Positions 8,824-17,794 of a stretch of DNA of 64,000 nt are shown one piece after another. Source of the stretch: Thermoplasmatota archaeon (GTDB taxonomy: Archaea > Thermoplasmatota > Thermoplasmata > Thermoplasmatales > Thermoplasmataceae); contig JAMCUL010000012.1 of the NCBI GenBank assembly GCA_023381355.1, positions 1 through 64,000 of the forward strand, in the 5' to 3' direction. Both the position numbers and the translations under genes were made by a program. The stretch's first letter is position 1; the number at the start of each line of letters is the position of its first letter. The notes beneath the pieces were generated by a model. That model had not been told where the DNA came from. It made no database searches and saw nothing but the letters and a program-made list of their open reading frames with translations.

Positions 8824-8831
8824 TTTAATTA
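8824..8831 (+). promoter_or_regulatory. BoxA before the flippase gene
   Basis: TTTAATTA centred about 27 nt before the ATG at 8855. The intergenic region 8724-8854 also has to carry the divergent ABC operon promoter. Confidence 0.45.
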
Positions 8832-8854
8832 TCGGTGCGGTCATAACAGCGGGA

Positions 8855-10396
8855 ATGGAATTAGGGGCCGAGAAGGAGTATGTTGGCATCAGTGCCATTT
8901 ACCAGTTCGTTGGAAATGGCGTCCAGCTGGTATCCGGCTCACTGTTCTATATTTTTGCAGCCCGCATTTTTGACCAGAGTGATATGGGGGTGATTGCCCT
9001 CTTCATTGCCATTGTTGGACTTTTCGGGATCATATTTACCCTCGGGCTTAATAATGCCATAACTCATTTCATATCATCAAACCTGAATTCAAGGGTCTAC
9101 TCTCCCGGAAAGACCGTCCTGAGGATCCTCGTGATCGGCATGATTATTGCAGGTCTTGGCTCAGCAGTTCTATTTGTCCTTTCTCCATATATATCCATAC
9201 TATTTCTCAAAAGCCTGAAGTATGAAATCTACGTGAAACTTCTTGCACTGGTCCTCTTTGGGAATATACTGTTCTCCATACTTAATGGGGCAATCATTGG
9301 TTTTGAGCGTTTCAGGGCTTCTGCAATGATTTCGGTTGTGATATGGGTCATATATTATTTTGGTGCCCTTGGGCTTGCATATACGCATCATACTTTAATT
9401 TCAATAATATATGGCTGGATACTTGGACTTATACTGGGAATACTTGTAAGTGGCTCCTACGTACTTGGAATACTTGCAAGAGGGTACATGAGGAGAACAC
9501 AGAGGGTTGTCGGAAGCAGGACAATTTTCACATATTCTCTTCCTCTACTTCTTTCATCGCTCCTTGGATATGGTGCAGGGTATACAGACAGGTTTGTTGT
9601 CACATATCTCATGAACACCACATATCTGGGAATTTATAACTTTTCCATACTCATAATGTCCGGAATAGGTTTCATATCAATACCTTTCAACAATATCACG
9701 CTCCCTAAATTCTCAGAATTTTATGGAAATAACAACCGGCAGGATATAAAGGAAAATGTAGGAGCTGCCACTCTGCTCCTTTCATATTTCTATGTTCCAG
9801 TTGCCCTGGGTATAGCAGCACTTGCTCCAATGATCCTATATTATATCGCTGGCCCACAATACATCACGGGGCAGTATGCACTCATCATCCTCATGTTTGT
9901 ACCGGGGATGTTCATCTCACAGAACGTACTAACGCAGGCAATATCATCAGTGAGAAAAACTTCCATATTCCTCTATTCAACACTGGCCTCCCTGATCGCC
10001 AATATTATAATCTCTTTCTCCCTCATACCATTCCTTGGACTCATAGGAGCTGCACTGGGCCTTTCCTCAACGAGTGCTGTAACCTTCCTCATCCTCTATC
10101 GGCTTGCAAGAAGGGAAAATATAGTAAAATTCTATTTCTATGGAATAGCCAAGATTTGGGTAGCAGCCCTGGTGATGTTCCTGACTGTTTTTATATCAAT
10201 GCACCTTCTGGTAAGGATATACGGGTACAATGTCGAAATAATGGGAATATTGATTGTTGCAGGGGCCGTGTTTTTTGTACTGATCACAAGGGTAATGAAG
10301 ATATTCAATGAGGAGCAGAAGGAATACATCCTTGGTATGTTCCCGGAAAGCATGGGATATTTGAAGAAAATCTTGAGGATGCTCGTACTTAGTTAG
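8855..10396 (+). CDS. Polysaccharide biosynthesis / oligosaccharide flippase (Wzx/MurJ-MATE superfamily)
   Basis: A 513-residue multi-spanning membrane protein with about 14 hydrophobic helices. The N-terminal half runs YQFVGNGVQLVSGSLFYIFA and on, the typical opening of RfbX/Wzx-type flippases, and mid-protein segments such as FTYSLPLLLSSLLGYG match the repeat organisation of the family. It would flip lipid-linked sugars across the membrane, for N-glycosylation or a glycolipid coat, which fits the glycan-protected surface of wall-less acidophiles. No glycosyltransferase is adjacent. It starts at ATG 8855 with a BoxA about 27 nt upstream. Confidence 0.85.
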   Translation: MELGAEKEYVGISAIYQFVGNGVQLVSGSLFYIFAARIFDQSDMGVIALFIAIVGLFGIIFTLGLNNAITHFISSNLNSRVYSPGKTVLRILVIGMIIAGLGSAVLFVLSPYISILFLKSLKYEIYVKLLALVLFGNILFSILNGAIIGFERFRASAMISVVIWVIYYFGALGLAYTHHTLISIIYGWILGLILGILVSGSYVLGILARGYMRRTQRVVGSRTIFTYSLPLLLSSLLGYGAGYTDRFVVTYLMNTTYLGIYNFSILIMSGIGFISIPFNNITLPKFSEFYGNNNRQDIKENVGAATLLLSYFYVPVALGIAALAPMILYYIAGPQYITGQYALIILMFVPGMFISQNVLTQAISSVRKTSIFLYSTLASLIANIIISFSLIPFLGLIGAALGLSSTSAVTFLILYRLARRENIVKFYFYGIAKIWVAALVMFLTVFISMHLLVRIYGYNVEIMGILIVAGAVFFVLITRVMKIFNEEQKEYILGMFPESMGYLKKILRMLVLS

Positions 10397-10668
10397 CCAT
10401 CCATATCAAGGAGGCACATCTGCACAGGTTATGTGCCTGGAGACTGTTAATTCATCTGAAGAAGTTCAACATGCAGAGGTGCCTGGGAGAGGGCATCCCC
10501 AAGGTGCATTCTGTACAGGTGTTCAATCCAAGAGGTAAGTCCATAAGGGTAAATTGCAATGCAAAATTCAAATCTTTCAGGCGTTGAAAGGTTGAATTCC
10601 TGGAGCACAATTCATATCATGAAAAATAACCTGAAAGATTAACAAAGAAGAAGTTATCCAAGTCAGGA
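10397..10668. other. Intergenic, flippase to tpiA
   Basis: Apart from the hairpin at 10412-10438 it holds a smaller inverted repeat CTTTCA/TGAAAG near 10576-10592. One + strand frame stays open from inside the flippase 3' end to a stop near 10590, with a first ATG at about 10471 (about 36 codons). I see no family resemblance in it and do not call a gene. Confidence 0.3.
10412..10438 (+). terminator. Hairpin after the flippase gene
   Basis: A perfect 8-bp inverted repeat AGGCACAT / ATGTGCCT (10412-10419 and 10431-10438) with an 11-nt loop, 15 nt after the flippase stop. There is no T-run behind it, so it may be an RNA-end stabiliser or a protein-binding site rather than a terminator. Confidence 0.35.
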
Positions 10669-11310
10669 ATGTTTAGCATTATAGTGAATTTCAAGGTGTA
10701 CCGGGAAGGATTTGGAAAGGAAGGAAAGGGCCTCCTGAGAGAAATCAGTAATGTCAGGAAGGATGGTTATGATGTGTATTTTGCTGTCCCCCATGCGGAT
10801 CTTCATCTTGCAGAACTTTACGGCAATGTGATTGCACAGCACGTGGATCCTTACTCTGAAGGAGCTCATACTGGATCTGTCATCATGGAACACCTCATTG
10901 ATTATGGAGTAAAGGCCTCCCTGCTGAATCATTCGGAGAAGAAGATCGGCAGGAAGGCAATTGAAGAAACAATCAGGGCAGCGGATTCACTTGGATTCAG
11001 GCTATATATATGCTCGGAAAATCTCGAGGAAACACGCTTTCTATGTGAGAGTGGGGCAAATTACGTAGCTTATGAACCCCCTGAATTAATTGGAGGCAAT
11101 GTTTCAGTCGCAACTTCAAAACCGGAGATAATAAGGGAGTCAACGGATATATGCAAATCATACGGAGTTAAACTTCTTGTTGGTGCAGGTGTCAGGAACT
11201 CCAACGATGTTTCAATTTCCTCCTCGCTTGGAGCTGAAGGGATTCTGGTCTCATCCGGAATAGTAAGGTCAAAGCAACCCGAACACTCGTTAAATTCATT
11301 AATGATATGA
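10669..11310 (+). CDS. tpiA: Triosephosphate isomerase (archaeal short type)
   Basis: Interconverts dihydroxyacetone phosphate and glyceraldehyde 3-phosphate in gluconeogenesis and glycolysis. At 213 residues it is the short archaeal form. The N-x-K substrate motif is VNFK (N7, K9), the electrophilic His is in LNHSE (H88), the catalytic base Glu is in YEPPELIG (E136) at the mobile loop, and the phosphate-binding GAGVRN and GILVSSG loops are near residues 177 and 201. The 3' end overlaps the next gene by 4 nt (ATGA), so the two are translationally coupled. Confidence 0.95.
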   Translation: MFSIIVNFKVYREGFGKEGKGLLREISNVRKDGYDVYFAVPHADLHLAELYGNVIAQHVDPYSEGAHTGSVIMEHLIDYGVKASLLNHSEKKIGRKAIEETIRAADSLGFRLYICSENLEETRFLCESGANYVAYEPPELIGGNVSVATSKPEIIRESTDICKSYGVKLLVGAGVRNSNDVSISSSLGAEGILVSSGIVRSKQPEHSLNSLMI

Positions 11311-11987
11311 ATATAACCAGAAAAATGGCGAAACCTAAAAATGATGCTCCAATTTTTGTGGAGCCTGAATTCAATGAAAAAACATATATTCGGGAGGAAA
11401 GGGACAGGGCAAAATCAACAATACTGGTCTTTCTGCTCGGTATAGGGTCAGGCCTGCTCGAGGGGTTTCTCCAGCTTGAGGGTTTATACTACCTTTCAGC
11501 CCTTCTTCTCCTGTTCCTTATGTACGCACTTTTCAGGCTCCTGAAGATGATGGGTTTAAGGGTTCCTGAAAGGAATTCACACAAGTTTTACATGATCATG
11601 GTCCTTCTACTAACTTCAATTCTGTTCTGGTCAGTGGCACTGAATCCGCCCCTTTCAGTAAACACATCTCCTTCACTTTCACTGGAAATAATGGAAGGAG
11701 GCAAATACATAAGCGTGGGTCAGTCAAATGGTGAATTCATCCTGCCTGTCAACCAGAGTGTGCTCAATCTCAGGGATCAGATCTACTTTGTACAGAATGT
11801 GACAGTTCTTTCAATTTCTATACCAGGGTCTTCTGTGTCTGGCATAATAAAGAATTCTCATCAGTTCGGGAATACTGAATACATCAATATGACGACCCAG
11901 CCAGTTGATACCCTGATACCGCTCGCCTTTTACCTTGAATCTGGGGGACGGTATTTCAACGAAACACAGACACTGTACTTCAAGTAA
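11307..11987 (+). CDS. Membrane protein of unknown function, coupled to tpiA
   Basis: A 226-residue protein with a charged cytoplasmic N-terminus (about 30 residues), two hydrophobic segments close together (about 31-75), a third at about 93-113, then an extracytoplasmic C-terminal half of about 110 residues with N-x-S/T sequons (NQSV, NVTV, NMTT, NETQ) and strand-like pattern. The ATGA overlap with tpiA is the only contextual clue. I recognise no family. Its C-terminal half reads like a small beta-rich surface domain. Confidence 0.65.
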   Translation: MNITRKMAKPKNDAPIFVEPEFNEKTYIREERDRAKSTILVFLLGIGSGLLEGFLQLEGLYYLSALLLLFLMYALFRLLKMMGLRVPERNSHKFYMIMVLLLTSILFWSVALNPPLSVNTSPSLSLEIMEGGKYISVGQSNGEFILPVNQSVLNLRDQIYFVQNVTVLSISIPGSSVSGIIKNSHQFGNTEYINMTTQPVDTLIPLAFYLESGGRYFNETQTLYFK

Positions 11988-12009
11988 ACACGGCATGGAT
12001 AAATACTCA

Positions 12010-12015
12010 TAAATA
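12010..12015 (+). promoter_or_regulatory. BoxA of tRNA-Gly(TCC)
   Basis: TAAATA about 27 nt before the tRNA. Confidence 0.45.
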
Positions 12016-12038
12016 GGAGTAAAAAATTTCCCTGTTAG

Positions 12039-12113
12039 GCAGGTGTAGTGTAGTCTGGTCTAGCACGAGAGCCTTCCAAGCTTTCAACCCGGGTCCAAAT
12101 CCCGGCACCTGCA
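12039..12113 (+). tRNA. tRNA-Gly, anticodon TCC
   Basis: The acceptor GCAGGTG pairs perfectly with CACCTGC. The D-arm is GTGT..GCAC, and the anticodon stem AGAGC/GCTTT (one G-T pair) carries loop CTTCCAA (anticodon TCC, reads GGA). The T stem is CCGGG/CCCGG and the discriminator is A at 12113. No intron and no encoded CCA. Confidence 0.96.
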
Positions 12114-12372
12114 TTCCGTTTTTCAAGAATTCCATGTTTTCACGGGACTCCACATACAGGGGACTTAATAGTTGAGTTCATGTAAAGGTCGATCTAAACA
12201 TAAATTCATATTTCAGAAAATTCAAATCCCATTCGAAGGTATTGCAACCTTGGGAAATTAAAGAGCGTTGGTATGCCATGCAAGTATGATTAATGCCGCA
12301 AAAAAGATATTCAGGCCAGTAACAGGCACTTTAAAGAAACAAATTCAACTGCAAATTTAATTCAAGGAAAAA

Positions 12373-12379
12373 TTTATTA
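12373..12379 (+). promoter_or_regulatory. BoxA before the DUF1059 gene
   Basis: TTTATTA centred 25 nt before the ATG at 12401, a leaderless arrangement. Confidence 0.5.
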
Positions 12380-12400
12380 TGTAAAGTTAACTGAATTGTT

Positions 12401-12592
12401 ATGTCAAGGTTCAGGTTTATTTGCAGACTTGAGGGTAAGCCGTGCGGTTATAAGGTTAGAGGAGACAGCAGGGAAGAGGTTGAAAGTCAGGCAAGGGCTC
12501 ACGCAGAGAGATTTCACGCAATGAATGATGCAACAACTCTCAGTGATCTTGTAACAAGGTCTGTGGAGGAAGTGGAGGACTATCACGACTGA
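12401..12592 (+). CDS. DUF1059 family small protein
   Basis: A 63-residue protein with the DUF1059 layout: an N-terminal strand pair with two Cys (C9 and C15, in RFIC..KPCGYKVRG), a helix with E-E-V-x-x-Q-A-x-x-H, and a short C-terminal helix. DUF1059 members are sometimes labelled predicted metal-binding proteins, but no biochemical role is known to me. It is a single gene with its own leaderless promoter. Confidence 0.85.
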   Translation: MSRFRFICRLEGKPCGYKVRGDSREEVESQARAHAERFHAMNDATTLSDLVTRSVEEVEDYHD

Positions 12593-12926
12593 AATCTCTG
12601 CTCTTGTGGAGAGACCAGGATATTTACCGCAACCTCAACTCATGAATTTACCGTTATGTATCCGTTTCCTGATATCCCTGGAAACCAGTTGATGATCTTA
12701 AAACCGGAATTCATTGAAAAATGGGGAAATTAGCATCCTGCAAAAAGATATGTGCAATTATAAGTAGAAAGATAACGGAAGTCCTTAATCACGCAATATT
12801 CAGCAAGAGACGGTAGAAATAAAATCGTTGAAACCGATCTGAGTTCTAAAGAAGTGAAAGAAATGCCACATCACTTTACCGGGAAAGAGTATAATTCCAG
12901 CAAGTATGAAATTTTTCTAATAAAGG
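12593..12926. other. Intergenic, no gene seen
   Basis: No ORF, tRNA or convincing box C/D RNA was found in this stretch before the ribosomal operon promoter. Confidence 0.4.
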
Positions 12927-12934
12927 TTTAAATA
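12927..12934 (+). promoter_or_regulatory. BoxA of the S10/spc ribosomal operon
   Basis: TTTAAATA, the strongest BoxA match in this stretch. It predicts transcription from about 12956 and therefore an untranslated leader of about 105 nt before uL3, unlike the leaderless genes elsewhere in the window. Confidence 0.55.
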
Positions 12935-12949
12935 CGGTTGTATATTAAC

Positions 12950-13061
12950 GTGAAGAATAAAGACCATACACCCATGGCAATGCAAATGCAACCATAGGCC
13001 GTGTCTCTGATTAAGCATAATTGTGAGCACGTGCAGGTGTAACGGTAAAAGGTGAAATAAT
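12950..13061 (+). promoter_or_regulatory. 5' leader of the ribosomal operon with a mini-ORF
   Basis: The leader contains a short frame beginning GTG at 12950 (or ATG at 12974) and ending TAG at 12995-12997. Its last codons are Met-Ala-Met-Gln-Met-Gln-Pro. A self-complementary GCACGTGC lies at 13027-13034, and a clear Shine-Dalgarno GGTGA at 13051-13055 precedes the uL3 ATG by 6 nt. Whether the mini-ORF is translated depends on the true transcription start. Confidence 0.35.
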
Positions 13062-14051
13062 ATGGCGACGCCGCATCACCCCAGAAGGGGTTCGTTAGGA
13101 TACTATCATAGGAAGAGGAAGCCCGGTCTAAAATCTACCATTCGCAGCTGGCCTGAGATTGACGGAAATCCAAAGATTCAGTCATTCGCAGGGTACAAGG
13201 TTGGAATGACACATGTGGAGATGGTGGATTACAGGAAGAACAGTACCACTGCCGGCAGGAATATCATGGCTGCAGTAACTGTTGTTGAAGTGCCACCAGC
13301 AAGAGTTGTTGCCCTTAGAACATACCGGGAGACAGAGGATGGACTTAAGGTATCATATGAGAAATGGGCAGATAATCTGGACAAGGAAATTTTTGATGTG
13401 ATACCGGAGGCGAAGAAGAGGGAAGAAAGGGCTGTTCCATCAGATATTTCTGAAGTTAGGGTTCTCCTCATGCTCAGACCAGGGCTTGTTACAGGTGTAC
13501 CCAAAAAGGTACCGGATATATTTGAGGCAAGGGTAGGAGGTTCCACAATAGACGCGAGGCTCAAGTATGCCCAGGAAAAACTTGGGAAGGACATAGAATT
13601 TTCTGACTTCTCCAAGGCCGGGAATTTTGTTGATGTCATATCTGTAACAAAGGGAAAGGGATTTACCGGGCACGTCGAAAGATTCGGCGTAAAACTTCTC
13701 CCAAGGAAGAACAGGAAGCACAGGAGAATGATCGGTACACTTGGCCCATGGCATCCGGACTGGATAAGGTGGCAGGTGCCCCAGGCCGGTCAGATGGGTG
13801 CACACCAGAGAACCCAGCATAACATGAGGGTTATAAAATATGCCAAATCGCAGGGCGAAAACGATATCAATGTGAAAGGAGGCTTCGTGAATTACGGTTT
13901 GGTCAGGACGAACTACGTACTCATTCATGGTTCTGTGCCTGGATCAATCAAGAGACTGGTCAAGTTCAGGGACCCGGCAAGACAGAGAACACCTTCAGTT
14001 GAAAATTTGCAGATCTCTTACATATCAAGGGAATCTAAGCAGGGTGATTAA
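13062..14051 (+). CDS. rpl3: Ribosomal protein uL3
   Basis: Large-subunit protein that reaches into the peptidyl-transferase centre and helps organise the factor-binding site. It has 329 residues, normal for archaeal L3. The N-terminal RRGSLGYYHRKR motif and the loop around VTKGKGFTGHVERFGVK and GTLGPWHPDW are typical. It starts at ATG 13062 after a GGTGA Shine-Dalgarno and opens the S10-type cluster, with uL4 following after 2 nt. Confidence 0.97.
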   Translation: MATPHHPRRGSLGYYHRKRKPGLKSTIRSWPEIDGNPKIQSFAGYKVGMTHVEMVDYRKNSTTAGRNIMAAVTVVEVPPARVVALRTYRETEDGLKVSYEKWADNLDKEIFDVIPEAKKREERAVPSDISEVRVLLMLRPGLVTGVPKKVPDIFEARVGGSTIDARLKYAQEKLGKDIEFSDFSKAGNFVDVISVTKGKGFTGHVERFGVKLLPRKNRKHRRMIGTLGPWHPDWIRWQVPQAGQMGAHQRTQHNMRVIKYAKSQGENDINVKGGFVNYGLVRTNYVLIHGSVPGSIKRLVKFRDPARQRTPSVENLQISYISRESKQGD

Positions 14052-14053
14052 AA

Positions 14054-14812
14054 ATGAAGACTGTAGTATATTCAATCAGCGGGGAGAGCAAGGGTGAAAT
14101 TGATCTCCCTGAGGTATTTTCAAACGAGATAAGGGAAGACATACTGAGAAAAGCGTTCAGGATTATCTCCCTTTCGTACAGGCATCCATACGGATCATCG
14201 CCACTTGCTGGAATGAGAAGGGTAGGGCACACTTCCAGGCCTGGAATGGGTATTTCCAGGATGCCAAGAGTCTCAGGAAGTTCCAGAGCTGTTGAGCTCG
14301 GAAGCACCAAGGGTGGAAGGAGCCCACACTCACCAAGGTCAAGTAAAAATCTTGTACTCCACATCAACAAGAAGGAGAAAGCAATCGCATGGAGGACGGC
14401 AGTAGCCATGACAGCCATGCCTGAAATTGTAAAGAAAAGAGGTCATCAGTTTTCTGATGAACTGAAGTTCCCTGTTGTTGTCGACGATGGGATAAACAAG
14501 ATTAACAAGGCAAAGGATGCGAAGGAATTTCTCGAGAATCTCGGTGTCTGGGAGGATGTAGAGAGGGCAAAGGAAAAGACAAAGATACGGGCCGGAAGAG
14601 GTAAGATGAGGAACAGGAGGTACAGGACTCCAAAGAGCATACTTATTGTTACCAGCTCCCCATCCAGCCTGAAGGCGTTCAAATCCCTTCCGGGAGTCGA
14701 CATAGCACATGCAAGAAATATATCTATTTCCAAACTTGCACCAGGAGGCCAGGGAGGAAGACTCGTTATCTACACAGAAGCATCGATAAAGGAAATGGAA
14801 GGTGAACAGTAA
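14054..14812 (+). CDS. rpl4: Ribosomal protein uL4
   Basis: Large-subunit protein with a globular domain and a long basic loop lining the exit tunnel. At 252 residues it matches archaeal/eukaryotic L4. The tunnel-loop region reads GMRRVGHTSRPGMGISRMPR, and the C-terminal part has KMRNRRYRTPKS and the conserved ISKLAPGGQGGRL. It lies 2 nt after uL3 and shares one base with the uL23 start. Confidence 0.97.
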   Translation: MKTVVYSISGESKGEIDLPEVFSNEIREDILRKAFRIISLSYRHPYGSSPLAGMRRVGHTSRPGMGISRMPRVSGSSRAVELGSTKGGRSPHSPRSSKNLVLHINKKEKAIAWRTAVAMTAMPEIVKKRGHQFSDELKFPVVVDDGINKINKAKDAKEFLENLGVWEDVERAKEKTKIRAGRGKMRNRRYRTPKSILIVTSSPSSLKAFKSLPGVDIAHARNISISKLAPGGQGGRLVIYTEASIKEMEGEQ

Positions 14813-15060
14813 TGGATCATATCATATCCCCGGTTGCAACAGAAAAGACCATGCTCAATGGCCAGAAAGAAAACAAGCTTACTTTCATAGTAAGAAAGGA
14901 ATCAAAGAAGGAAGACGTATTAAGGGAAGTTGAGGAAAAATTCAACGTTAAAGTCACAAAGGTAAACATCCTTCGAACTAAGAGAGGCAAGAAGGCAATT
15001 GTAACTCTTGACGAGGCATACAATGCAGAAGAGATAGGAGAGAGAATAGGTATATATTGA
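14812..15060 (+). CDS. rpl23: Ribosomal protein uL23
   Basis: An 82-residue protein at the tunnel exit, a docking site for the signal recognition particle and the Sec translocon. The family motifs SPVATEKT and LTFIVRKESKK are present. The ATG overlaps the uL4 TAA by one base. It has the normal short archaeal length. Confidence 0.96.
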   Translation: MDHIISPVATEKTMLNGQKENKLTFIVRKESKKEDVLREVEEKFNVKVTKVNILRTKRGKKAIVTLDEAYNAEEIGERIGIY

Positions 15061-15069
15061 GGTGAACAG

Positions 15070-15765
15070 ATGGGAAAACGAATAATTACACAGAGAAGGG
15101 GAAAAGGCGGGATGGTTTATCAGAGCCCCAGCCACAGGCATCTAAGTCCAATGAGGATTCCAGCAGACGGTATGTATAAGGTTAAGGACATAGTTCATGC
15201 ACCGGGCAGGAATTCGCCAGTACTTGTCCTGAAGAATGAAACTGGCAGGGAAACATACCAGATTGCATTTAATGGTGCCTATGTGGATCAGAATGTAAGG
15301 ATTGGCAGGGTTGAGAATCCTAAGTCAGGAGATTCAACCTATCTGGGGCTGATTCCTGATGGTTCATTTGTGTACAACATAGAAACTGTCCCGGGAGACG
15401 GGGGTAAGTTGTGCAGGACCGCAGGAGCAGCTTCACAGGTCATTAGTCATGGGGATCTTGTATCGATCAAGCTTCCTTCAGGAGCAATAAAAAACCTGAA
15501 CCCGCAGTGCAGGGCCACAGTTGGATATGTGGCAGGAACCGGGGCAAAGGATATACCAATTCTGAAGGCAGGGAGAAACGTACATTACATGCAGAGCAGG
15601 GCAAAGAGGCCTTTCTCCGTGAGAGGTGTTGCGATGAATGCCATAAACCACCCACATGGAGGTGGAAATCACCAGCATGTTGGAAGACCAAGCACAGTAG
15701 GCAGGGGAACTCCACCTGGGAGAAAGGTGGGAAGATTATCACCACAGAGGAGGAAAGTTAAATGA
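15070..15765 (+). CDS. rpl2: Ribosomal protein uL2
   Basis: A 231-residue core protein of the large subunit needed for subunit joining and peptidyl transfer. The C-terminal [16 protein letters not shown] motif, carrying the conserved His at the peptidyl-transferase region, and the [11 protein letters not shown] tail are intact. A Shine-Dalgarno GGTGA lies in the 9-nt gap after uL23. It overlaps uS19 by 4 nt. Confidence 0.97.
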   Translation: MGKRIITQRRGKGGMVYQSPSHRHLSPMRIPADGMYKVKDIVHAPGRNSPVLVLKNETGRETYQIAFNGAYVDQNVRIGRVENPKSGDSTYLGLIPDGSFVYNIETVPGDGGKLCRTAGAASQVISHGDLVSIKLPSGAIKNLNPQCRATVGYVAGTGAKDIPILKAGRNVHYMQSRAKRPFSVRGVAMNAINHPHGGGNHQHVGRPSTVGRGTPPGRKVGRLSPQRRKVK

Positions 15766-16217
15766 CCACGAATAGGCAGGCTTCGGCCAAATCAATAAGA
15801 AGGAGATCCCGAAAGTCACAGAAAGTGGCTATGGGAAGGTCAAAGGAATTCAGGTACAAAGGGTTCACACTTGAAGAACTCCAGAAGATGGACAGGGAAA
15901 ACCTCATCAAGATCCTGCCTGCAAGGGCAAGGAGAAGCCTCAAGAGGGAAATGAGTCCTGACCAGAAAATCCTCGTAAGGAGACTGGGAAACACCAATAA
16001 GGAGCTGAAGACACATGTCAGGGATCTAATCATCCTGCCAAGATATGTGGGAAAAATCATTCAGGTTCATAACGGGAATGGATACGTTAAGTTTGAGATA
16101 AAGCCTGATATGATTGGGCACTACCTTGGGGAATTTGCACTTACAAGGAAGGAAGTAAAACATTCAGGTCCTGGAGTTGGAGCAACAAGGTCTTCCAAGT
16201 TTATGCCGTTGAAGTGA
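15762..16217 (+). CDS. rps19: Ribosomal protein uS19
   Basis: A 151-residue small-subunit head protein near the A site and subunit bridges. The family core [20 protein letters not shown] and the C-terminal [25 protein letters not shown] are clear. The basic N-terminal helix ([12 protein letters not shown]) is typical of archaea. The 4-nt ATGA overlap with uL2 suggests coupled translation. Confidence 0.97.
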   Translation: MTTNRQASAKSIRRRSRKSQKVAMGRSKEFRYKGFTLEELQKMDRENLIKILPARARRSLKREMSPDQKILVRRLGNTNKELKTHVRDLIILPRYVGKIIQVHNGNGYVKFEIKPDMIGHYLGEFALTRKEVKHSGPGVGATRSSKFMPLK

Positions 16218-16223
16218 TGTAAA

Positions 16224-16673
16224 ATGAAAGGATATTCAATAGAAGAAGTTCCAGAAAAATCTGCAAGAGCAATGAAGAAGGGATGCAATATTTCTCCGAA
16301 GGATGCGGTCAATATTGCCCACAACCTGAGAGGGATGGACCTCAACATGGCGATGGACTTCCTCAACAGGGTCATAAAGAAGGAGCAGCCTGTAAAGTAT
16401 TTCAGGTACCTTGATTCTGTTTCGCACAGGAAGGGATCAGGTCCTGGAAGATACCCTGTGAAGGCATGCAAGCATTTCATCCAGCTTCTGGAAAATGTTC
16501 AGGCAAATGCTGAGTTCAAGGGACTGGATTCAGACAGCATGAAGATCATTTATATCAGTGCAGACAAGGGAATGATGCTGAAACGTTTCATGCCAAAAGC
16601 TTACGGAAGGGCAGGGGCAAACAACAGGGATCTCGTAAATCTCTCTGTGGTGGCTGAAGAGGTGGAAAAGTGA
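16224..16673 (+). CDS. rpl22: Ribosomal protein uL22
   Basis: A 149-residue large-subunit protein whose beta-hairpin lines the exit tunnel. The hairpin region [18 protein letters not shown] near the C-terminus is the diagnostic part. An N-terminal [18 protein letters not shown] segment matches archaeal L22. Its stop overlaps the GTG start of uS3. Confidence 0.96.
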   Translation: MKGYSIEEVPEKSARAMKKGCNISPKDAVNIAHNLRGMDLNMAMDFLNRVIKKEQPVKYFRYLDSVSHRKGSGPGRYPVKACKHFIQLLENVQANAEFKGLDSDSMKIIYISADKGMMLKRFMPKAYGRAGANNRDLVNLSVVAEEVEK

Positions 16674-17335
16674 AGGAAAGAAAATTCATAAATGAGAATA
16701 TAAAGAGGCTCCTTGTCACGGAGTACATAAAGCGTGAAACTGATAGCGCCGGCTTTGGCGGTATTGAGATGAAGCGTAACCTCCTGGACACATCGATCAG
16801 GCTGGTTGTCAACAAGCCAGGGCTTGTGATAGGAAGAAGGGGATCGAAGGTACAGGAAATTGAGGAGACCCTCAGGAGGAAATACAAGATTGAGGGTCCA
16901 AGAATAGAGGTAATGGAAGTAAGAGACCCTGATCTTAACCCCCAGATCGTGTCAAAGAAGGTGGCAATGTCTCTCGAAAAGGGATGGGCATACAGGAAGG
17001 CAGGAAACACCGCACTTAGAAGGATCATTGAAAGCAATGCCAGGGGAGTCATGATCAAGATCGGAGGAAAAATATCAGGAGAGAGAGCAAGGACACAGAA
17101 ATTCTTCTACGGATCAATAAAGTATTCAGGTGAACCGGCCAGGTCCGGCATAGAGTATGGATTTGCAACCGCAAAACTGAAGCTGGGAATAATAGGTGTT
17201 TCGGTGAGGATACTGAACAAGAAATACAAACTTCCTGATGACATAACCGTCAGAAAGGATTTACTTGGAAAAGAGGAGGTATTGAATAATGGCAGAGTTG
17301 AGAGCGAACAAATTGAGGGAAATGAGCAGAACTGA
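16670..17335 (+). CDS. rps3: Ribosomal protein uS3
   Basis: A 221-residue small-subunit protein at the mRNA entry site. It has an N-terminal KH type-2 domain with the [12 protein letters not shown] nucleic-acid-binding loop (about residues 56-67) and a C-terminal S3 domain with [17 protein letters not shown]. It starts with GTG at 16670, overlapping the uL22 stop as GTGA. The 3' end overlaps uL29 by 47 nt in another frame, longer than neighbouring overlaps. The uS3 tail there ([12 protein letters not shown]) is acidic and may be lineage-specific. Confidence 0.96.
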   Translation: MKERKFINENIKRLLVTEYIKRETDSAGFGGIEMKRNLLDTSIRLVVNKPGLVIGRRGSKVQEIEETLRRKYKIEGPRIEVMEVRDPDLNPQIVSKKVAMSLEKGWAYRKAGNTALRRIIESNARGVMIKIGGKISGERARTQKFFYGSIKYSGEPARSGIEYGFATAKLKLGIIGVSVRILNKKYKLPDDITVRKDLLGKEEVLNNGRVESEQIEGNEQN

Positions 17336-17495
17336 AAGGGACGAAAGAATGAAGGAACTCAAGGAGTCCCTTCTCAGGCAGAGAGCCAGCGTAGCAATGG
17401 GGGGAGCGCCATTGAATCCTGGTCTGATACGGTCTATAAGAAGACAGATAGCAAGGATCGAGACGCTTAACCATCTGGAGGAAATCAAGAAATGA
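17289..17495 (+). CDS. rpl29: Ribosomal protein uL29
   Basis: A 68-residue helical hairpin protein at the tunnel exit. It has an N-terminal [10 protein letters not shown] helix and the archaeal [20 protein letters not shown] second helix. It starts at ATG 17289 inside the uS3 3' end and overlaps aIF1 by 4 nt. Confidence 0.95.
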   Translation: MAELRANKLREMSRTERDERMKELKESLLRQRASVAMGGAPLNPGLIRSIRRQIARIETLNHLEEIKK

Positions 17496-17794
17496 AGGAT
17501 AAGAACTTTACAGGAATACCCAAGGAATTGCAGCCATGGGATGGTTTTACCAGGGATACACAGGCAGTGAGAATTACAGTGGACAAACGCAGATATGGAA
17601 AGAACGTTACAATTATCGAGGGTATAGATCCAAAATCGGAGAATATAGACGATATTGCGAAAACGCTGAAAAAGAAAGTAGCATCTGGCGGAACTGTAAA
17701 GGATGGCAAAACCATTGAGCTTCAGGGCGACCACAGGGATTCTGTAAAGAAGTATCTTGAGGAGATGGGATTTAGAACGGAGGTTGTAGGGTAA
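17492..17794 (+). CDS. Translation initiation factor aIF1 (SUI1 family)
   Basis: A 100-residue SUI1-domain protein that binds the small subunit P site and enforces start-codon choice. It has the conserved YGKNVTIIEGID strand-loop and the KKKVASGGTVKDG motif followed by LQGDHRDSVKKYLEEMGF. It is encoded between uL29 and the RNase P protein, as in many archaea, with an ATGA overlap at the front and a 1-nt overlap at the back. Confidence 0.95.
   Translation: MKDKNFTGIPKELQPWDGFTRDTQAVRITVDKRRYGKNVTIIEGIDPKSENIDDIAKTLKKKVASGGTVKDGKTIELQGDHRDSVKKYLEEMGFRTEVVG

Noticed and set aside
10471..10590. About 36-codon + frame with an open upstream extension after the flippase
   Set aside because: No promoter or Shine-Dalgarno, no recognisable family, and the upstream open frame overlaps flippase coding sequence.
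13027..13034. GCACGTGC palindrome in the S10 leader as an operator
   Set aside because: Only 8 bp and no second copy seen; reported as part of the leader, not as a separate site.
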